Below are positions 41,457 to 55,282 of a stretch of DNA of 64,000 bases, in pieces. Positions within the stretch are counted from its first letter, which is position 1. The number at the start of each line of letters is the position of its first letter. The translations under genes and the position numbers were made by a program. The notes beneath the pieces were generated by a model. It was not told the DNA's origin. It ran no database searches and saw only the letters and a list, made by a program, of their open reading frames with translations. The stretch comes from Physcia stellaris (taxonomy: Eukaryota; Ascomycota; Lecanoromycetes; Caliciales; Physciaceae): NCBI GenBank assembly GCA_018902385.1, contig JABSSW010000041.1, positions 310,001-374,000 on the forward strand, given 5' to 3'.

Positions 41457-41989
41457 ACGATCAAGATTAATTTTTCAAAACGATGTCAAAATTTTGAATT
41501 TTCGATTTTGAAAATAAGAAATCGTGATTTTCGACTCGTACAATAATTTTTTTGTTTTTGTTCTTTTTCGATTTCGTTGTTTTTTTCTTTTTTGTTAATT
41601 TCAAGAACTTTTTTGTGTTCATTTCTAAATCATTTAAATACGTTTTGAAAATGTTATTTTTCGTTTTCAACGAACGATTTTGTCGTTTTAATTTTTCAAC
41701 GCGAATACGAAAAATTTTTGTTGTTTTCAATCATAATGCGAATTGTTTTTTATTGACAATTTCGTTAACGATTTGTTTTCGAATCAATTTCACAATTTTG
41801 TTTTCAATCGTTAATCGAATTTTTTTCATTTTGAACATGAATTTGTCGATTTTGCATGTAATAAATTGATAAATCAAATTGACACGCGTTTTTTCGTTAA
41901 TTTTTTTGTTTTCAAATGTTTTTACGATTTTTCGAAAGTTTTTCGTAAAAAATTTTTTGTTTTGTTTCAATTGTTTCATTCGTTTCTTT

Positions 41990-42204
41990 TGTGAAATGCT
42001 ATGCAGAAATATAAATTAATTACATAATTACACGAGAATATCGAAATGAAAAACAAATACATGAAAATCTGTATAGACATATGTAGAAAATTTGATTTTT
42101 CGAATGCGTCAAAACGAATTTCGATTCTAACATTCGATGTGATAAAATAACGATGTTAAATCGATATTAATTTTTCAAATGTTGAATTCGATACACGTTC
42201 GTCA
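41990..42204 (-). repeat. 3' LTR of the gypsy element
   Basis: 215 bp, starts TGTGAAATGC and ends GTTCGTCA on the plus strand. Nearly identical to 49234-49448; the differences are mainly C/T or G/A transitions. Confidence 0.9.
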
Positions 42205-42429
42205 CATTATTTTTCGTTTTTTTTCAATTTCGTTTCGAAACGATTAATTGATTTTTGTTTTCGTCATCGATGAACGTTTTGCGCGATATGTATGTGTTGT
42301 TGAATGACGTTGAATGATTGATCGTCGAAACAAAAAAAAAAACGCGAAACGTCGCGAAATGAATTTCGTCAACGAAATTGATTCGTCAAAATGAAAACAT
42401 TCATGTGATTACATTTTGAAATGAACAAT

Positions 42430-42890
42430 TTGAACATGTTAATGAAATCGTGATAACGATGTTTAACGCAATGATATTTTCGTGTATGCGAACGTCGATG
42501 TGTACATTGTATGCGACAAAATGTGAATGTAATGAATGTTTTGAAAAATGATCAATTCATATAATTCGTCAAAAGCAATTTCGACGAACATTAATAAACA
42601 AACAATTAAAAATTCGATTTCGCGTATTAACAAATTTAAAAATTCTTGCAATATCAAATTGATATCACGAGACGAATAGTTTGAACAAATCGATAAAATT
42701 TTTATCATCATTGTTAACGCGTTGATGTTATCGCATATACGATGTTTGATTCGTATATTGCATTCAGTGAAATATGCATGTATTAAATTTTTTGAAAAAC
42801 AAATATTTTGAACGAATTTTACAAATAGTTTCGCGTGTCATTAATAAACAATTGAAAATTTTGTTGACGAATTTGTAAATATTCGAATTT
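42430..42890. repeat. Direct duplication inside the gypsy 3' region
   Basis: The segment around 42455-42610 is similar to the one around 42710-42860: TTAACGC..TGAT, a TGCATT/TACATT block, TTTTGAAAAA and TTAATAAACAA recur in the same order. This is a diverged duplication in the non-coding part before the 3' LTR. Confidence 0.45.
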
Positions 42891-43581
42891 TCTGACAATT
42901 TGCGTTTATTTATTTCATTGCATGACATTTTACATTATCATTTATTGTTCAATAAGATTTGACGACAATTTTTGAAAATGTTTTTGATACGATTCAACTT
43001 TTCATGCGACGTAAATTCTGATTGTAAACAACGCGAAATGATAACGAAACGAATAACAAAAAAAAAAATTATTGAAATCAATTTGAAAATGAATTGTAAC
43101 GAATTCGTTAACAATTTTCTGATCGATCATAGACAGTAAAATTCATGATTTAATCATTTCGCAAAACAAACTTTGCTGTTTCTGAATTAATTTCGTGAAA
43201 AACATTCACGATATTTTGAACATTTTGAAATTCGTCGTCGTCGACGTAATATCATGTTCGATCGTGAAATTTTCATTCGAATCAATTGCAACGATACTGT
43301 AATCGATGATAATGATATCGAAATTTTAATATATTATCGAATTTTCATTTCGACATTTCATTTGCAATAATTGATTTTGAAAAATCGTTATGTTGTTTTT
43401 TCAACGAATTTTTAAAGTTTTTTCTCAACAATCAAAAATGAAAAATTGAATGAATATGCATGTCGTCGAACAATTTCAATTCATAAACGAGATTTTTTTT
43501 CTTGATCATTTTGTATGAATTCAATTTTTTGTCATCGAATTTGTTTGATAAACGAATCGTTTTTATATGACGACGATTTAA

Positions 43582-44729
43582 TCAAAAATAATTTTTTATT
43601 TCAAAATTTATAAACAAACGAAATTTATTGATTCGAACAATCATTTTCTGTTTCGCGTCGACAACATTGATTTTGACGTATTCGATGATACGATTCATTT
43701 TTTCGACAATGAATTCGCTTTGTTTAATCAACAAACGTTTTTTAATGATTTCGTAATCATTTAAATTCGATTCAAAAATCATTCGAAAATGATAATTCTT
43801 ATTAATGAAAAAAAAAAAAATTTCGTGATCGTTGAAACATCGTTATTGTCAACGAATTTCATGATATTTATTCAATCAACTTAATCGTTTTGACGATAAT
43901 TGCAATACAAACGTAATCGAGTTTCGATATTTTGATTCGTTCGTTCGATTTGATCATCGATTTTTGATTGAAAAACGATGAATAATTTACATTTGATTTT
44001 TAGTCGTTTACAAAAAGTTTTTCAGACACGATTTACGAATTGATCATCTCGATTTGAAATGATGAAAAAAAATAATTCATGAATACGAAATACGTAATGT
44101 ATTAATATTTTGATACAAATTTGTATTGTTAAGTCATCGTCATCGATCACGCAAAAAACGTAATGACGTTTTTTGATTAAACGATCGATAATAATACATA
44201 TAACATTGTTGTTTTTGAAATCAAATAATTCGATTATGAAATTTATCGATATATCAATTCATCGTTGACTAAAAATCGACAATAAAATTAACAGTTCGTG
44301 ACGATTATCGTGTGAAAATTTCGATCGTTGACATTTGTGACAATTTCGAATATAACGTTTAATGAATTTCTCAATACGATTCATGTTCGAATGTGCACAG
44401 AAAAATTGATCGTGAACGTCACGAATTATTTCAATCATGAAATTCAATCGATTTGACATTCATAAATTTTCGTTTTTGAAAAAAATTTCGTTTCGATCGA
44501 AACAATTTTGCAAATTCATTTTTTCGTTGATGATTTGTTTATCGATCAAAATTTGACGATAATTTGTGCAATTTTCATTTTTTCGATTGATTTGCATGAC
44601 GCGTTCGTATAAATCGTTTTGAACGTCAATTGAACATAATTGCAATCGAAAAAATGACAACAAAATTTGTTTTTTATAGAATTTACGTTCGTCGTTTTCG
44701 ACGAAACGAAATTCAAACATTTTAATCAA
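43582..44729 (-). pseudogene. Decayed integrase of the gypsy element
   Basis: The zinc-binding HHCC region is clear: IIRDVHDQFFCAHSNMNRIE followed by KRYIRNCHKCQRSK (His/His/Cys/Cys spacing preserved). The 43582-43782 frame (EYVKINVVDAKQKMIVRINK) fits the C-terminal part of gypsy integrases. The catalytic core between them is broken. Confidence 0.8.
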
Positions 44730-44799
44730 TGCATTTGTTTTGACGTTTTTGATTTCGAATTGATATTGAATTTTGATATTGTAATCGATTAAAATTTTT

Positions 44800-46259
44800 G
44801 TTTAACGCATTTGACGAAAAATGAATTTTTTATTCGTTATAAAAATTTCGAGATTTTTGTGATCGATATAAATTTCAACGAATTCGTCGATATTTTCGAA
44901 TTCGAATTTTCAATGTTTCAAACATCGAATAATGACAAAAAATTTTTTGTCATATATTTCGTAATTGCATTCGATCGAAATCATTTTTTTGTTAAAAAAA
45001 ATCATCGAATGAAAAATTTCGTCGTCGTCGTATTGAAATAAAATTTCATTCAAACATCAATTTGAAAAATCGATTTTTAAAATAATTTTACGATTGCGAT
45101 CGTAATGTCGAAAAATTGAAATTTCGATTATTTGTTTTTTCAAAATTTCGAATGTTTCGTTAACGAAATCGATTCATTCGAAATCAATTTTTTTTTTGAT
45201 CATTCGAATTAAAAATTTGACGAATTTCGAAAACGTTTTAATGAAACGTCGATAGAAATTGCAAAAATTTACAAACGTTTGCATTTTTTTGATGCATGTC
45301 GAGCGAATTCAATTGACGATGTTTTGTATTTTTTTAAAATTCATGCGTAATTTTTTTGTCGATAATATGATTTTTAAAAATGAAATTTCTGTTTGAAAAA
45401 ATTCGCATTTTTTGATATTCATTTGAAAATCAACTTTTTTCAATTTTTGAAATATTTGAATGAAATGTCGTTCATGTTGTTTTCGAATTTTGTTGTAAAT
45501 AAAAATATCATTCAAATACATTTGACAGAAATGATTAATATATTCAAACAACAAATCGTTCATATAATGTTGTCAATTAATCGAATCATTGATAAAATCG
45601 AAAAACAATACATGATATTTGTAAATATTTAACGAACATATAAAAATAATAAAATTTTCGCTTTGTGAATTCATTCGAAATTTGTTGAAAACAAATATGA
45701 TATTCAATTTGAACAAAAATTTACAATCGATAATTTTTGCGAGAATTTTCTCGATCAACGAAATAAAATAATTATTACGTTTAATTATAACGTTCAATTT
45801 TCGATAATCGACACACAAACGAAATTATTCGTTCGATTTGACGACGAATAAAATGAACGAAACATAAAATGTCTTGTTAAAACTAATAAATTTTTTTTGA
45901 AAATTATCGTGTAAATATTTTTGAAAAACTTCGAATTTTTTAGATGATAATGAATAGATTCGACTTCGAAATAATTGATTCGAATTCTCGATCAATTCGA
46001 TTTTGTGATCGTAAAATTTATGAAAAAATAACTTGTTTGTTTTTTTCGAATTGAATACACTTTCGAAACGCTTAAAAAATTCAAAAATTTTACGTTTTAA
46101 TTTTTCGACGATTGTTTTCATGATTTTAAAAACGTTTTTGAAATTTAAATTTGAATCAATTTTTATTTTGATCAATTTTTTTTTGACGTTGTCAATAATT
46201 TCGTTTAATTTTTTCATGATCAACGAGAAAATTTTTTTTTTTTTTTTAAATTTTGTCAA
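44800..46259 (-). pseudogene. Decayed reverse transcriptase and RNase H of the gypsy element
   Basis: Recognisable motifs in order: DHKIELIE and the SLSSKKFEVFQKYLHDNFQK thumb/finger start; CVDYRKLN; the catalytic box as YLNDIFIYN (family YxDD-type, first Asp changed to Asn by G-to-A); KKCEFFQTEI. RNase H follows (KIDFSN, then a stop where Trp is expected, then NEILFQYDDDEIFHSMI). The region is split into several frames and is non-functional. Confidence 0.85.
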
Positions 46260-46850
46260 AGATTGAAACGTCGTTGCGTCAATGAAAATTACGTTTAACG
46301 ATATGTTTAAATCAAAATCTTAATCGTCATTTTGAATTTTCGAAATTGTAATTTTAAATCGTCGACTAGATCGACGCGTAAATTTTTTGAAAATGTCAAA
46401 TTTTTTTATTGAAACGATGATTAAATTCGATTTTTGAATTTCGCGTATGATTTTTATTCGTCGTTTTTTTTTGAAAAATTTGATTGAAAAATATTTTTTG
46501 TTTATTTTTTCAATGACGTATTTGAAATTTGAATTCAAAAATTTTTTTATTGATTGTTCGTTTTTTTTCGAATCTTTTATCGTGAAACGAAAAAAATTAC
46601 TCGAAAAAATGTCGAAATTGATCGTTTTTGAAAAATTTGATATTTTTGCAAATTTGTTGATAAAAACGACGTTAAAAATCGTTCAAAAAAACAAATAAAA
46701 CGTTTTATTCGATTGCTTGTTCGAATTGAATAATTTCTGAAATATAAACGAACGAAATAACAAAAAAAAAATTTTCACGTGATCACAATGATTTGAAATG
46801 AAATAACATTCGTCGTTGATCATATTGAAAATCATTTCATGTTTGTTCAT

Positions 46851-47351
46851 TCAAGATTTTTTTAAAATCAACGAATGCTGTTTTATTTTGATGATAAACA
46901 ACGAAACAAAAAATTTCGAATGATTTTGTAAAATCATTTTGAGCAATATTTGATGAATAATGAATTTGATTTCAATTTTTTCGAAATTAAAAATTTTTTT
47001 AAATCGAATCAAAAATATTGAAATCAAATTTAATTTATGACATATTTTTTGCGCAATTTTTTCATTAATGAAAACGTATTCAAAAATATCGATATCAATT
47101 AAATCATGAATCATGATTTTTCGATCGTTCGAAAACAATTTTATTTTTTTAATTAAAAATTCACAATGAAATTCGTTAAAAATGTTATGTTGAAAATTTC
47201 GTGAACAAATTCTGATAATTTTTTTCGCGTTTTCGAGAAAAGTTGTTAATTTTTCGACTCGTCGAAAGAAAAAGAAAACGCAATGAATGTATTGTTTGCA
47301 TAATCGAAAATTGTTGCAATATTTTGAAAATTGAATATTTTTTTTAATCAA
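46851..47351 (-). pseudogene. Decayed aspartic protease region of the gypsy element
   Basis: The frame contains HDLIDIDIFEYVFINEKIAQ, corresponding to the family ALIDTGAT-type active-site region followed by an A..IC..L segment. The motif is degraded. Its position between gag and RT fits. Confidence 0.6.
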
Positions 47352-47407
47352 ATCGTTTATTCATTCAAATAATAATTTATTCGATTTGCAATTTTTTTAT
47401 CAATGTT

Positions 47408-48703
47408 TTAAATTATCGCAACGACGACATTTCTTTTTACAAAAAAACGAATTATGACAATTTTGTAAATTTTTTTCTCGATTGAATTGATGTAATTGAT
47501 AATCAATTTCGCAAAATATTTTTCGTTTCGACGAATTCGAAATGTTTGTTTGTGATTCGAAAATTTGAAAAAATTCGAAAAAAATTGAATTTTATCGTCG
47601 TCATTTTGAATACGTCGATGACGATTATCAATTGTTTGAATTTTTCGATAAAAAACATCAAACGAAATGAAATTATTCAAATTATTCATAATCAATTTGA
47701 ATTTAACGATAAATTTTTTTCAAATCATGAATTTTGTCGTTTTCAAATTTGTTGAACAATTGATTAATCAATAATAAAAATTTTGAATAAAATTCGCTGT
47801 ATACATTCGAAAATTTCATTTTGAAATCGTCATATTGACGTCGAATATTGCGATCATGATTTGCATCAACGTAAATGATATCGAACAATTTGAAAATTTT
47901 TTCGTAATCGAAAAAAAAATGACGTTGAATTTTACGTCGAATATAAACGTGTTCGACAATTTTGTTTTTTAATCATTGAACGATTGCAATGATTTTTTGT
48001 TGTTCAATAAAATATCAATTTGCATTGATTTTCAATTTATTTACGTATTTATTTTTTCAAATATTATATCGAATGTAATCGAAAACGTTTGAATTTTTGT
48101 GTTCATAAAAAATAAAAAAATCGATGTATTTAAAAATCAATTTTTTGCTTTTCGAACGAATTTTGAAAAAATCAATTTTTTCATCATAATTGATTTTTGA
48201 AAAAACATCGATAATTTGATCATTCGAAAATTTTTTTTTAATTTTTTTTTTACGTTTGATTTTTCGATTAATATGAACGATGAATTGTTTGTTGATTTTC
48301 ATACGAAATTTACGAATTTCAATTCGATTGATTTCGAATTGTTCGTTAATTTCATCGAATTTCAAAAAATGTTTTAAATTTTTCGTTTTTATGTATTTTT
48401 CGCGATTGTTTCAAACACGAATGATATTGATGTTTTTGTTTCTATTTTTTCGAAAAATTTCAAAATTTTTCAAAGTCGTACAGATTGTTCAAAAGTCGTT
48501 TTTTTTAATTTCGAAAGACTGAATATATCAATTGATGTCAAAATTATAATGAAATTCGAATTTGTAAAATCGAACATTGTTGTGATCATATAAATATCGA
48601 GAAAACGTTCGAAATCATCGATTTTCTTGTTAAAATCAAAAATGTTCAATTTTTTTATTTCGTTGAATCGTTGACGTTCTTTTAAACGAATCGAAAATGT
48701 CAT
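47408..48703 (-). pseudogene. Decayed gag of the gypsy element
   Basis: Minus frames between the 5' LTR and the protease are lysine-rich with capsid-like helices (KIDDFERFLDIYMITTMFDF; KFENDKIHDLKKIYR). They are broken into three or more frames, so assignment rests on position and composition. Confidence 0.6.
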
Positions 48704-49233
48704 GATGATGAGAAATAATAAATAATTTAAACAAGAAAAAAATCAAAATCGAAATATCAAAAATTTAAATAATTGATTGAATCAAAAATCGTTCGAATGA
48801 TAAAAATCGTGATTATCATTAAAAATGAAATTTCTAATTGATTTCTTGATGTTTTTTTGTAAAAATGTCATTTTTTCGAAATGATTTGATATGTGTTTAA
48901 TGATGTAATCGAATCATTTTTGAAACAAAAAAATTTTGTCAAATAATAGTGAAACGAATCTGAATCGACGTTCGAGAAAATTATTTTCGTGACATCGATT
49001 ATCGTTGAAATTCGTTTATCAAAATATTCAATTGAATCGACAAACGAATTTATTATGTTTTGCTTTTTCGCATTGACAATCAATCTGTTACGTTTTGTTG
49101 TTTTCTTTGAATGATCAAACGATACGAATCTATTATGTTTCATTATCAGTTTTTGAATTTTGAAACAAAAAATTTTGTTTATTTGAATGTTCGCGTATCA
49201 TAAACGAACATGAAAAAAATAATTTCGATATAA

Positions 49234-49448
49234 TGTGAAATGTTATGCAAAGATATGAATTAATTACATAATTACACGAGAATATCGAAATGAAAAACAA
49301 ATACATGAAAATTTGTATAAACATATGTAGAAAATTTGATTTTTCGAATGCGTCAAAACGAATTTCGACTTTAACATTCGATGTGATAAAATAACGATGT
49401 TAAATCGATGTTAATTTTTCAAATGTTAAATTCGATACACGCTCGTTA
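49234..49448 (-). repeat. 5' LTR of the gypsy element
   Basis: 215 bp, same length as 41990-42204; starts TGTGAAATGT and ends GCTCGTTA (CA end mutated to TA). Confidence 0.9.
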
Positions 49449-52165
49449 TATTTTTTTGATTTCAGTTTTTGTTCGAAACAAATTTGATTCACGAATTTTA
49501 TTTTTGAAAAACGCAAAATTTGATTGTTCAAAAATTTTTAAACGTTTATTCGATTATATAAATTCGTCGTTGTTTTTTTTGAATATCAAATGATAATATT
49601 TTTCGAACAAAACATCTTTAAAATTTCAAACGTATGAAATTATGATTTATCGTTTTTTAATCGTTAATGATTGATCGTTGTTTAATTTCAATAATTTTTT
49701 TTCGTTAAATTTATTTTTCATAAAAACGTTTTTCGTGACATGTTCATATTTTTGTTTTTGTTTTGTTGTCGTTTTTCGTTTTTTTTTTTTGTTTTTTTCG
49801 ATTTAACGATTTTTGTTGTCGATTTTTTTAACATTCATCGTTTGTTCTTGAAAATTTTGAAAATTTTTTTTTGTATATCGAAAAAATCTTTTCGTGTTTT
49901 TTGCAATTTTTTTCGTGTTTTTTGCAATTTTTTTCGTGTTCATTGTTTGTTATTTTGTTGTTTTTTGTTATTTTTTTTTATCTTTATTTTTTTTCTTTGC
50001 AATTTGTTTTTGCTTTTTCGTATTTTTATTTTTTTTTCACAATTTTTTTTGTTTTTTTGTATTCATTGTTTGCATAAATGATTTTTGCACATTGATTGAA
50101 AATATAAATTGTGATAAAATGAATAAAAAAAAATGTGCGAATTTCTCGTCGTAATGTGTTTTTCAATCGAATAATGAAATTGAACTGAATGAAAAAATGA
50201 TTTCGAAAATGAAAAATTTGATAATTCGTTCATGATATTTTTGTCGATCGAAAAATTTTGTAATTTTGTGAAATTGAAATGTTTTTGAAATTAAAATTTG
50301 AATTGAATGAAACAAACGATTTTATAAAATGAAATTTAATTTGAAATATTTTGAATCGAAAAACGTATCGTCGAAAATTTGAATTGCGTAATGATAATAA
50401 AAATATTAAAAAATTGAATACGACGAAAATCATCATGTCGTCGCGAAATTAATTCGCGAAATTGTTATCGTTTCGCGTGCATTTCGTTTCGTTTCGATAT
50501 GTCATTTTGTTATGAATGATTATTTTTGTCATTTGTGTTTTCAAATTTGAACAATCTGAAATCGATTGTTTTATTTCAAATTTTCAAATTTTACATTTTT
50601 CAAAATGAAAATTTAACGTCATCGTGTTTTGAACGAAATGAGAAAATTCACTATTTTATTTTTTTCGAATTTTTTTCGAAATTTTTTTTGTCGAATCAAA
50701 AGTCGAAAAACAATGCATCGTAAATATCAATGAATAATAATTTTTGTGAAATTTTTCAATAATGTCGATAATGATAGAATTTTTTTATAATAAAATATTT
50801 TGTAAATTCGTTTGACGCGAATGATCGATCGAAAAAAATTTTGATTAATTTCGCGTTCGTATTGTTTAAAATCGATAATTTTTTTCAATTGAAAATTCAA
50901 ATTTTCAATCGAAACATATGTCAAAATCATTTTAAAACGTTTCAACAACGTGCAATTACTTTACATTTTGCACATCAATCAACAATTTCATATAATTTTT
51001 ATTTGTTTAATTCAAATTGTAAAACAAAACGAGCGCATTTTAACGTTGCAAAAATGATAAAAATCGATTCATTGTCGCAATAGTTTTGTGATTTCGAAAA
51101 TTTCATGTTTGTCAAATTTGTGTCAAATCGTCAATTGAAATGTTTGCGAAAAAATTTCGCTCAACTTTTCGTGATTTGTACAATTGTTTCGCAATTTGCA
51201 CATCAATCATCAAACACATATGATTTTCATTTATATAATCAAGATTGTAAAACAGAATGAATGCATTTCAACGTTTCAAAAATTATCGAAATCGATTCAT
51301 TATCGCAATAATTTCGAAAATTCGAAAATCACGTCGTTGTCAAATTTGTGTTTTTTGAAATGTGTTGCGTTCGATTTTCGACAATGTTTGCAACGTTTTA
51401 ATGCGATTTCGATTATAATTCAATGCGCATTCGATCGATTTTCGATATTATTGATTATTTGAATAAAATTCATTTCGTGTTTCAAAACGAATTTTCGTTT
51501 GTATGTTTTATTTATTGAATGCAAATGCTGTTAAGATGCGAAATCGTTGAAATCGCAAAATAATTGCGAAATATCGATTTTCGCAATCTTATTAAATTTA
51601 AATTTAATTTTGAAGTTTTGCACGAATTTTTTTTGAAAAAATTCACGAACAAATTTGTCGTTTGTTATAAATGATAATTCGTTTCGCACAATTGTGAAAT
51701 TTCATTATTTGATTTATTCATTGAAATTTATAATTTGAATACAATTTTTTGAATTTTGTGATTCATATTCTGTTTGAAAATAATGTTAATTGAAATTTCT
51801 TAAATGTTATTTTACGACAAACGTTTTTAAATTGAAAAATTTCGTTAAATTTCGAATTTGCGTAAGAATATTCAGAAAATTTTTAAATTTTGAAATTAAA
51901 TGAATGTTAAAAAAAATGTTCGTTCGTTAAAATGTTATCGTCGATTATTTTCGAACACATTTTCAATGATTGTAAAATGAATAATGTAAATTATTGTTGC
52001 GTCAACGTTTTTTAATATTTTTTTAAAACATTATGCGATTTCAATCTCGTTCGATTTTCGATTATTGATTGATTAATTGTTGAAAATTCACGATTTTTTT
52101 CATGTTACGTCATCAATTTCATTTCATTTCGTTTTCATAATTGTCAATTGAAATATTAAATGATA
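49449..52165. other. AT-rich spacer with diverged repeats
   Basis: No element domains are recognised. It holds a 22-bp tandem unit (TTTTTTCGTGTTTTTTGCAA-like, about three copies) at 49889-49945. It also holds a diverged direct duplication of about 165 bp (50951-51115 and 51181-51350) sharing CACATCAATCA, AAATTGTAAAAC-like and ATCGATTCATT.TCGCAATA blocks. Probably older, unclassifiable repeat debris. Confidence 0.6.
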
Positions 52166-52170
52166 CATTT

Positions 52171-52366
52171 TGTTGAAAAATACAATTTTCGCAAAAAGAT
52201 AATCAAGAAATCAATTGATATAATCTGACAAAAAAAAAACTAATGCGTTTTTGTTGAGATTAATGTTTTGACATTCGCACATTTTTTGTGTTTTCACTTC
52301 ATGTATGTTATTAGAATAACGAAATTCAAAACAATAGAATGATAATCATTCATAATTCTTTCAATA
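52171..52366 (+). repeat. 5' LTR of element A
   Basis: 196 bp, TGTTGAAAAA...TTCAATA. Aligns throughout with the unmutated LTR at 62122-62319; most differences are C-to-T before a pyrimidine or G-to-A after a purine. Confidence 0.92.
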
Positions 52367-52710
52367 AATTATGAAAATCGAATTAACAATTTTCGTTACA
52401 TTTAATATCAATTACAACAACATGTCGAAACACACGAAACAATAATATCTAATCGCAAACAATACAGAAATGTACACACGCAATAATTAACTCAATGAAA
52501 TATTCAATTTTGTTAAATTCGAATTGATTCAATTGCATTGACAACATTCAATATCTTAATACGCAATACATTCAGTACATTTTCAATTATTTCAGCAATA
52601 ACATTTATTTATCGAATTTTTTACGAATTTTTCGCGAATTCGTCTATTTATCGAATTTTTTTACGAATATTTTACGATATCGAATCTTTTCGCGAATTCT
52701 ACACTCAATC

Positions 52711-53912
52711 AGAATGACGACATCTATTTTTACTTTTTCGAAATTTGATTTTTTTTCTCGATCATTTCTTTTTTGCATTTGCATTTTAATCAATGACATA
52801 TTCGCGAATAAGTCAATAACGCAAAATTTTCGATGTTTGTACGAACAACATTAACAGAATCAAATCAATCAAAAATGCGTTTGATTCGTTCAAGCAAAAA
52901 AAACACAAAAAAATTATCTGATGCGAAAACATGAGTCGAAAATCAAAAACAAACTCAAACAGAAAACGAAAAAGTTGATGAAACAACAAGAAAAAATTCG
53001 TTTAATCAAAAAACGAACGAAAAAATATACGTGCAAACGTTGCAAAACGATCAAATTCGATAACAATATCAAATTTCACGAATGTATTCGTATTCGTCAT
53101 GCAAAGAAATCGAAATTTGTTTAGCAATTTGTTGTTTCATTTGCTTTCGAATCGAAATTTTTTATTTTTTTTGTTTCGTCATTTTTTTCGTCATTTCGAT
53201 CGATAATTTTCTCATCGTTCACGTCATCGAAATTTTTATTTTTCGCGATTTTTACATCAGAAATTGTACGCGAACGTTTAGAAAACGTATCATTTATTTT
53301 TACAAAACATTTTTTCTTGTCGATTGCAACATCAAAAAAATCGATATTTTGAACAAAAATAATTTCACGATTTGTTGCGTCGAAACTTTTTCGTTTTTCG
53401 ATTGCGACATTTATATCGATGTGCAAATTTTCGAAAAATATAAACGTTGTTTGTTCGTTTGTTTCGTTTCGAACATTTACATTATCGAAATTGTATTTCA
53501 TTGTGAACGATCTGTATCACATGTTCGTTGAAAAATCGAATTTATTTGATTTGCAACGACATCAAATGCGTTCGTTTTTTTCGAAAATTTATAACAAATG
53601 CAATTTCAAAAACAATTGTGATTTCATACAAACGCGCATTACGTTATATTTTCATGCAACGATTTTATTTGTTTTCAAAACGATCAAATTCGAAATATTT
53701 TTAACAATGCATGCATCGATCAAACAGTCGATTCGCATATCATTTTCGCGAATTTTTCGATTTTTTTTTTCTTCGATACGTTTTCATTTTTCGACATTTT
53801 CGCGTTCATTTTTTGTTTGCAAACATTGTCAAAAACGTTTCGTCATTTATTGATTTATCGATTGAGTTATGCGAATTGTTTCAAGAATTGAAAACAATAA
53901 AATATTCATGAA
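52711..53912 (+). pseudogene. Hypermutated zinc-finger Gag-like gene, copy A
   Basis: Collinear with the intact ORF at 62615-63916. The finger is still readable as YTCKRCKTIKFDNNIKFHEC followed by IRIRHAKKSK, and DLYHMFVEKSNLF.LQRHQMR, ITLYFHA and CKHCQKR blocks recur downstream. It is split among frames and carries many G-to-A and C-to-T changes. Confidence 0.88.
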
Positions 53913-54419
53913 ACAACGTTATTGAAATTTCGTTTTTTTTCGTTTTATTTTGAAAAAATATTGATTTTTTTATTTCGAGAAAATCATTATTTTGAAAAAA
54001 TTAACATGTTATTTGTTTGTTTGTTTTATTCGTTCGTTTTTTCTATCAATCGTTAATCGATTTGAAAAAAACTAAAAATTGTTGTTGTTGTTTTAATGAA
54101 TTCGATGTTTCGCTTTTTCGCGCATTTCGACTTGAAAAAACTTTGCAAATTGTTGTATGTTTTGTTTATTTGTTTTATTGTTTAACGAATATGATAAGAA
54201 TTTATTTTTGTTGTGATTTCGTCTTGATTTAACACGACTAATTATCGTTTTTTTTTTATTATTTTTGAAACTTAGTCGTTCGATAAATACGAAAAGAAAA
54301 AAAATGAATACAGTCGTCGTATTTGACGTATTGTACGAACAATTGTTAAAAAAGAAAAAGCAATTTATTAGACAATACAATTTCGAAAAAATATATTGAT
54401 CAAAATGTTCACGTTCAAA

Positions 54420-54535
54420 TAATATCGTTTCGAGAAAACGTATTTTATGAAATCATTATATATTCGTTGAAATCACATAATATCGTTTCGAAAAAACGTA
54501 TTATGCAATCATTACATATTCGACTTTGCAAAACA
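54420..54535 (+). repeat. Tandem motif in element A
   Basis: Two units of about 58-60 bp, each with AATATCGTTTCGA.AAAACGTATT and AATCATTA.ATATTCG. The same motif occurs two to three times in element B at 57838-58000. Confidence 0.7.
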
Positions 54536-54573
54536 GAAACTCGATCGAAAAGAACAAATAATGTTGAAAATAT

Positions 54574-55070
54574 TTGATTTTTTCACATATTAATCGATTT
54601 GATTTTTTGACAGATTTTAATCAAATCAGAAAAATTCGAATTTGCATTCTTTGCATCGATACATTTTTTTTCTTATCGATTTTTCGATCATTTTCAGTTT
54701 TCGACATTGCATCGACATATTTAATGAATTTTTTACAATCAAATCGCATAAATATTCGATCATTGATGTCGCAAAAAATATTTGAAAATTTTGAAACACA
54801 ATGATATTATCAAATCATGATGTGATTTGCATTTTCGTTTATCATCGCAATATTCAAACAATTGATATTTGTTTCATGATATATTTTTTAGTCAATTCTA
54901 AATATCAAATTTCACATCGATATCGCATTTCAAAAAGAATTATAATCAAAACGTCGCAATTTTTCAACTCGATCGCACGTTTTACAAATCGATTTTACGT
55001 CATATTTCAAGTCATTACGTGTATCGAATTTCGATTCGTTCGTTTTTGCAATTTTCGCATCGATGTATGA
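54574..55070 (+). other. Second conserved segment of the short LTR element, copy A
   Basis: The frame starting MIFSHINRFDFLTDFNQIRK and the next frame with NIQTIDICFMIYFLVNSKYQ match element B (57178-57773) at protein level (MIFSHTNRFDFLTNFNQIRK; KIQTIDICFMMYRLFNFRYQ). No polymerase or integrase motif is present. It may be a decayed second ORF or conserved untranslated sequence. Confidence 0.55.
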
Positions 55071-55282
55071 TTTAATTCGTCAAAATTTACGTTATCGAAA
55101 AAGTATGTTCGAAAGTTTCAAACAACACATCGTTGAAAAAGTTCGTTCTGAAAAAATTTACATGAAAATTCTAAAATGCGCATCGTTGAAAAAATTATAT
55201 CGTTGAAAAAGTTTGCACGAAAATTTCAAACTGAATTCGTTAAAATATTGAACAGAAAACACAAACGAATGTTGTGAAAAAG

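Larger units (their letters stand above)
41990..49448 (-). mobile_element. Full-length decayed Ty3/gypsy LTR retrotransposon
   Basis: Two 215-bp direct repeats bound a 7459-bp element read on the minus strand. Domain order is gag, protease, reverse transcriptase, RNase H, integrase, as in Ty3/gypsy elements. A purine-rich tract (coding-strand GAAAAAAAACGAAAAATAATG-like) lies right before the 3' LTR. Every frame is broken by C-to-T or G-to-A stops, for example TGG to TGA in RNase H. Flanking pentamers TCTTT and TATTT agree at four of five positions, so the target-site duplication is unproven. About 1.4 kb between integrase and the 3' LTR holds no recognisable coding sequence. Confidence 0.88.

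Noticed and set aside
49740-50154. Overlapping Phe-rich ORFs that look like membrane proteins
   Set aside because: They arise from T-runs created by the C-to-T mutation process (poly-Phe in every frame), not from coding selection.
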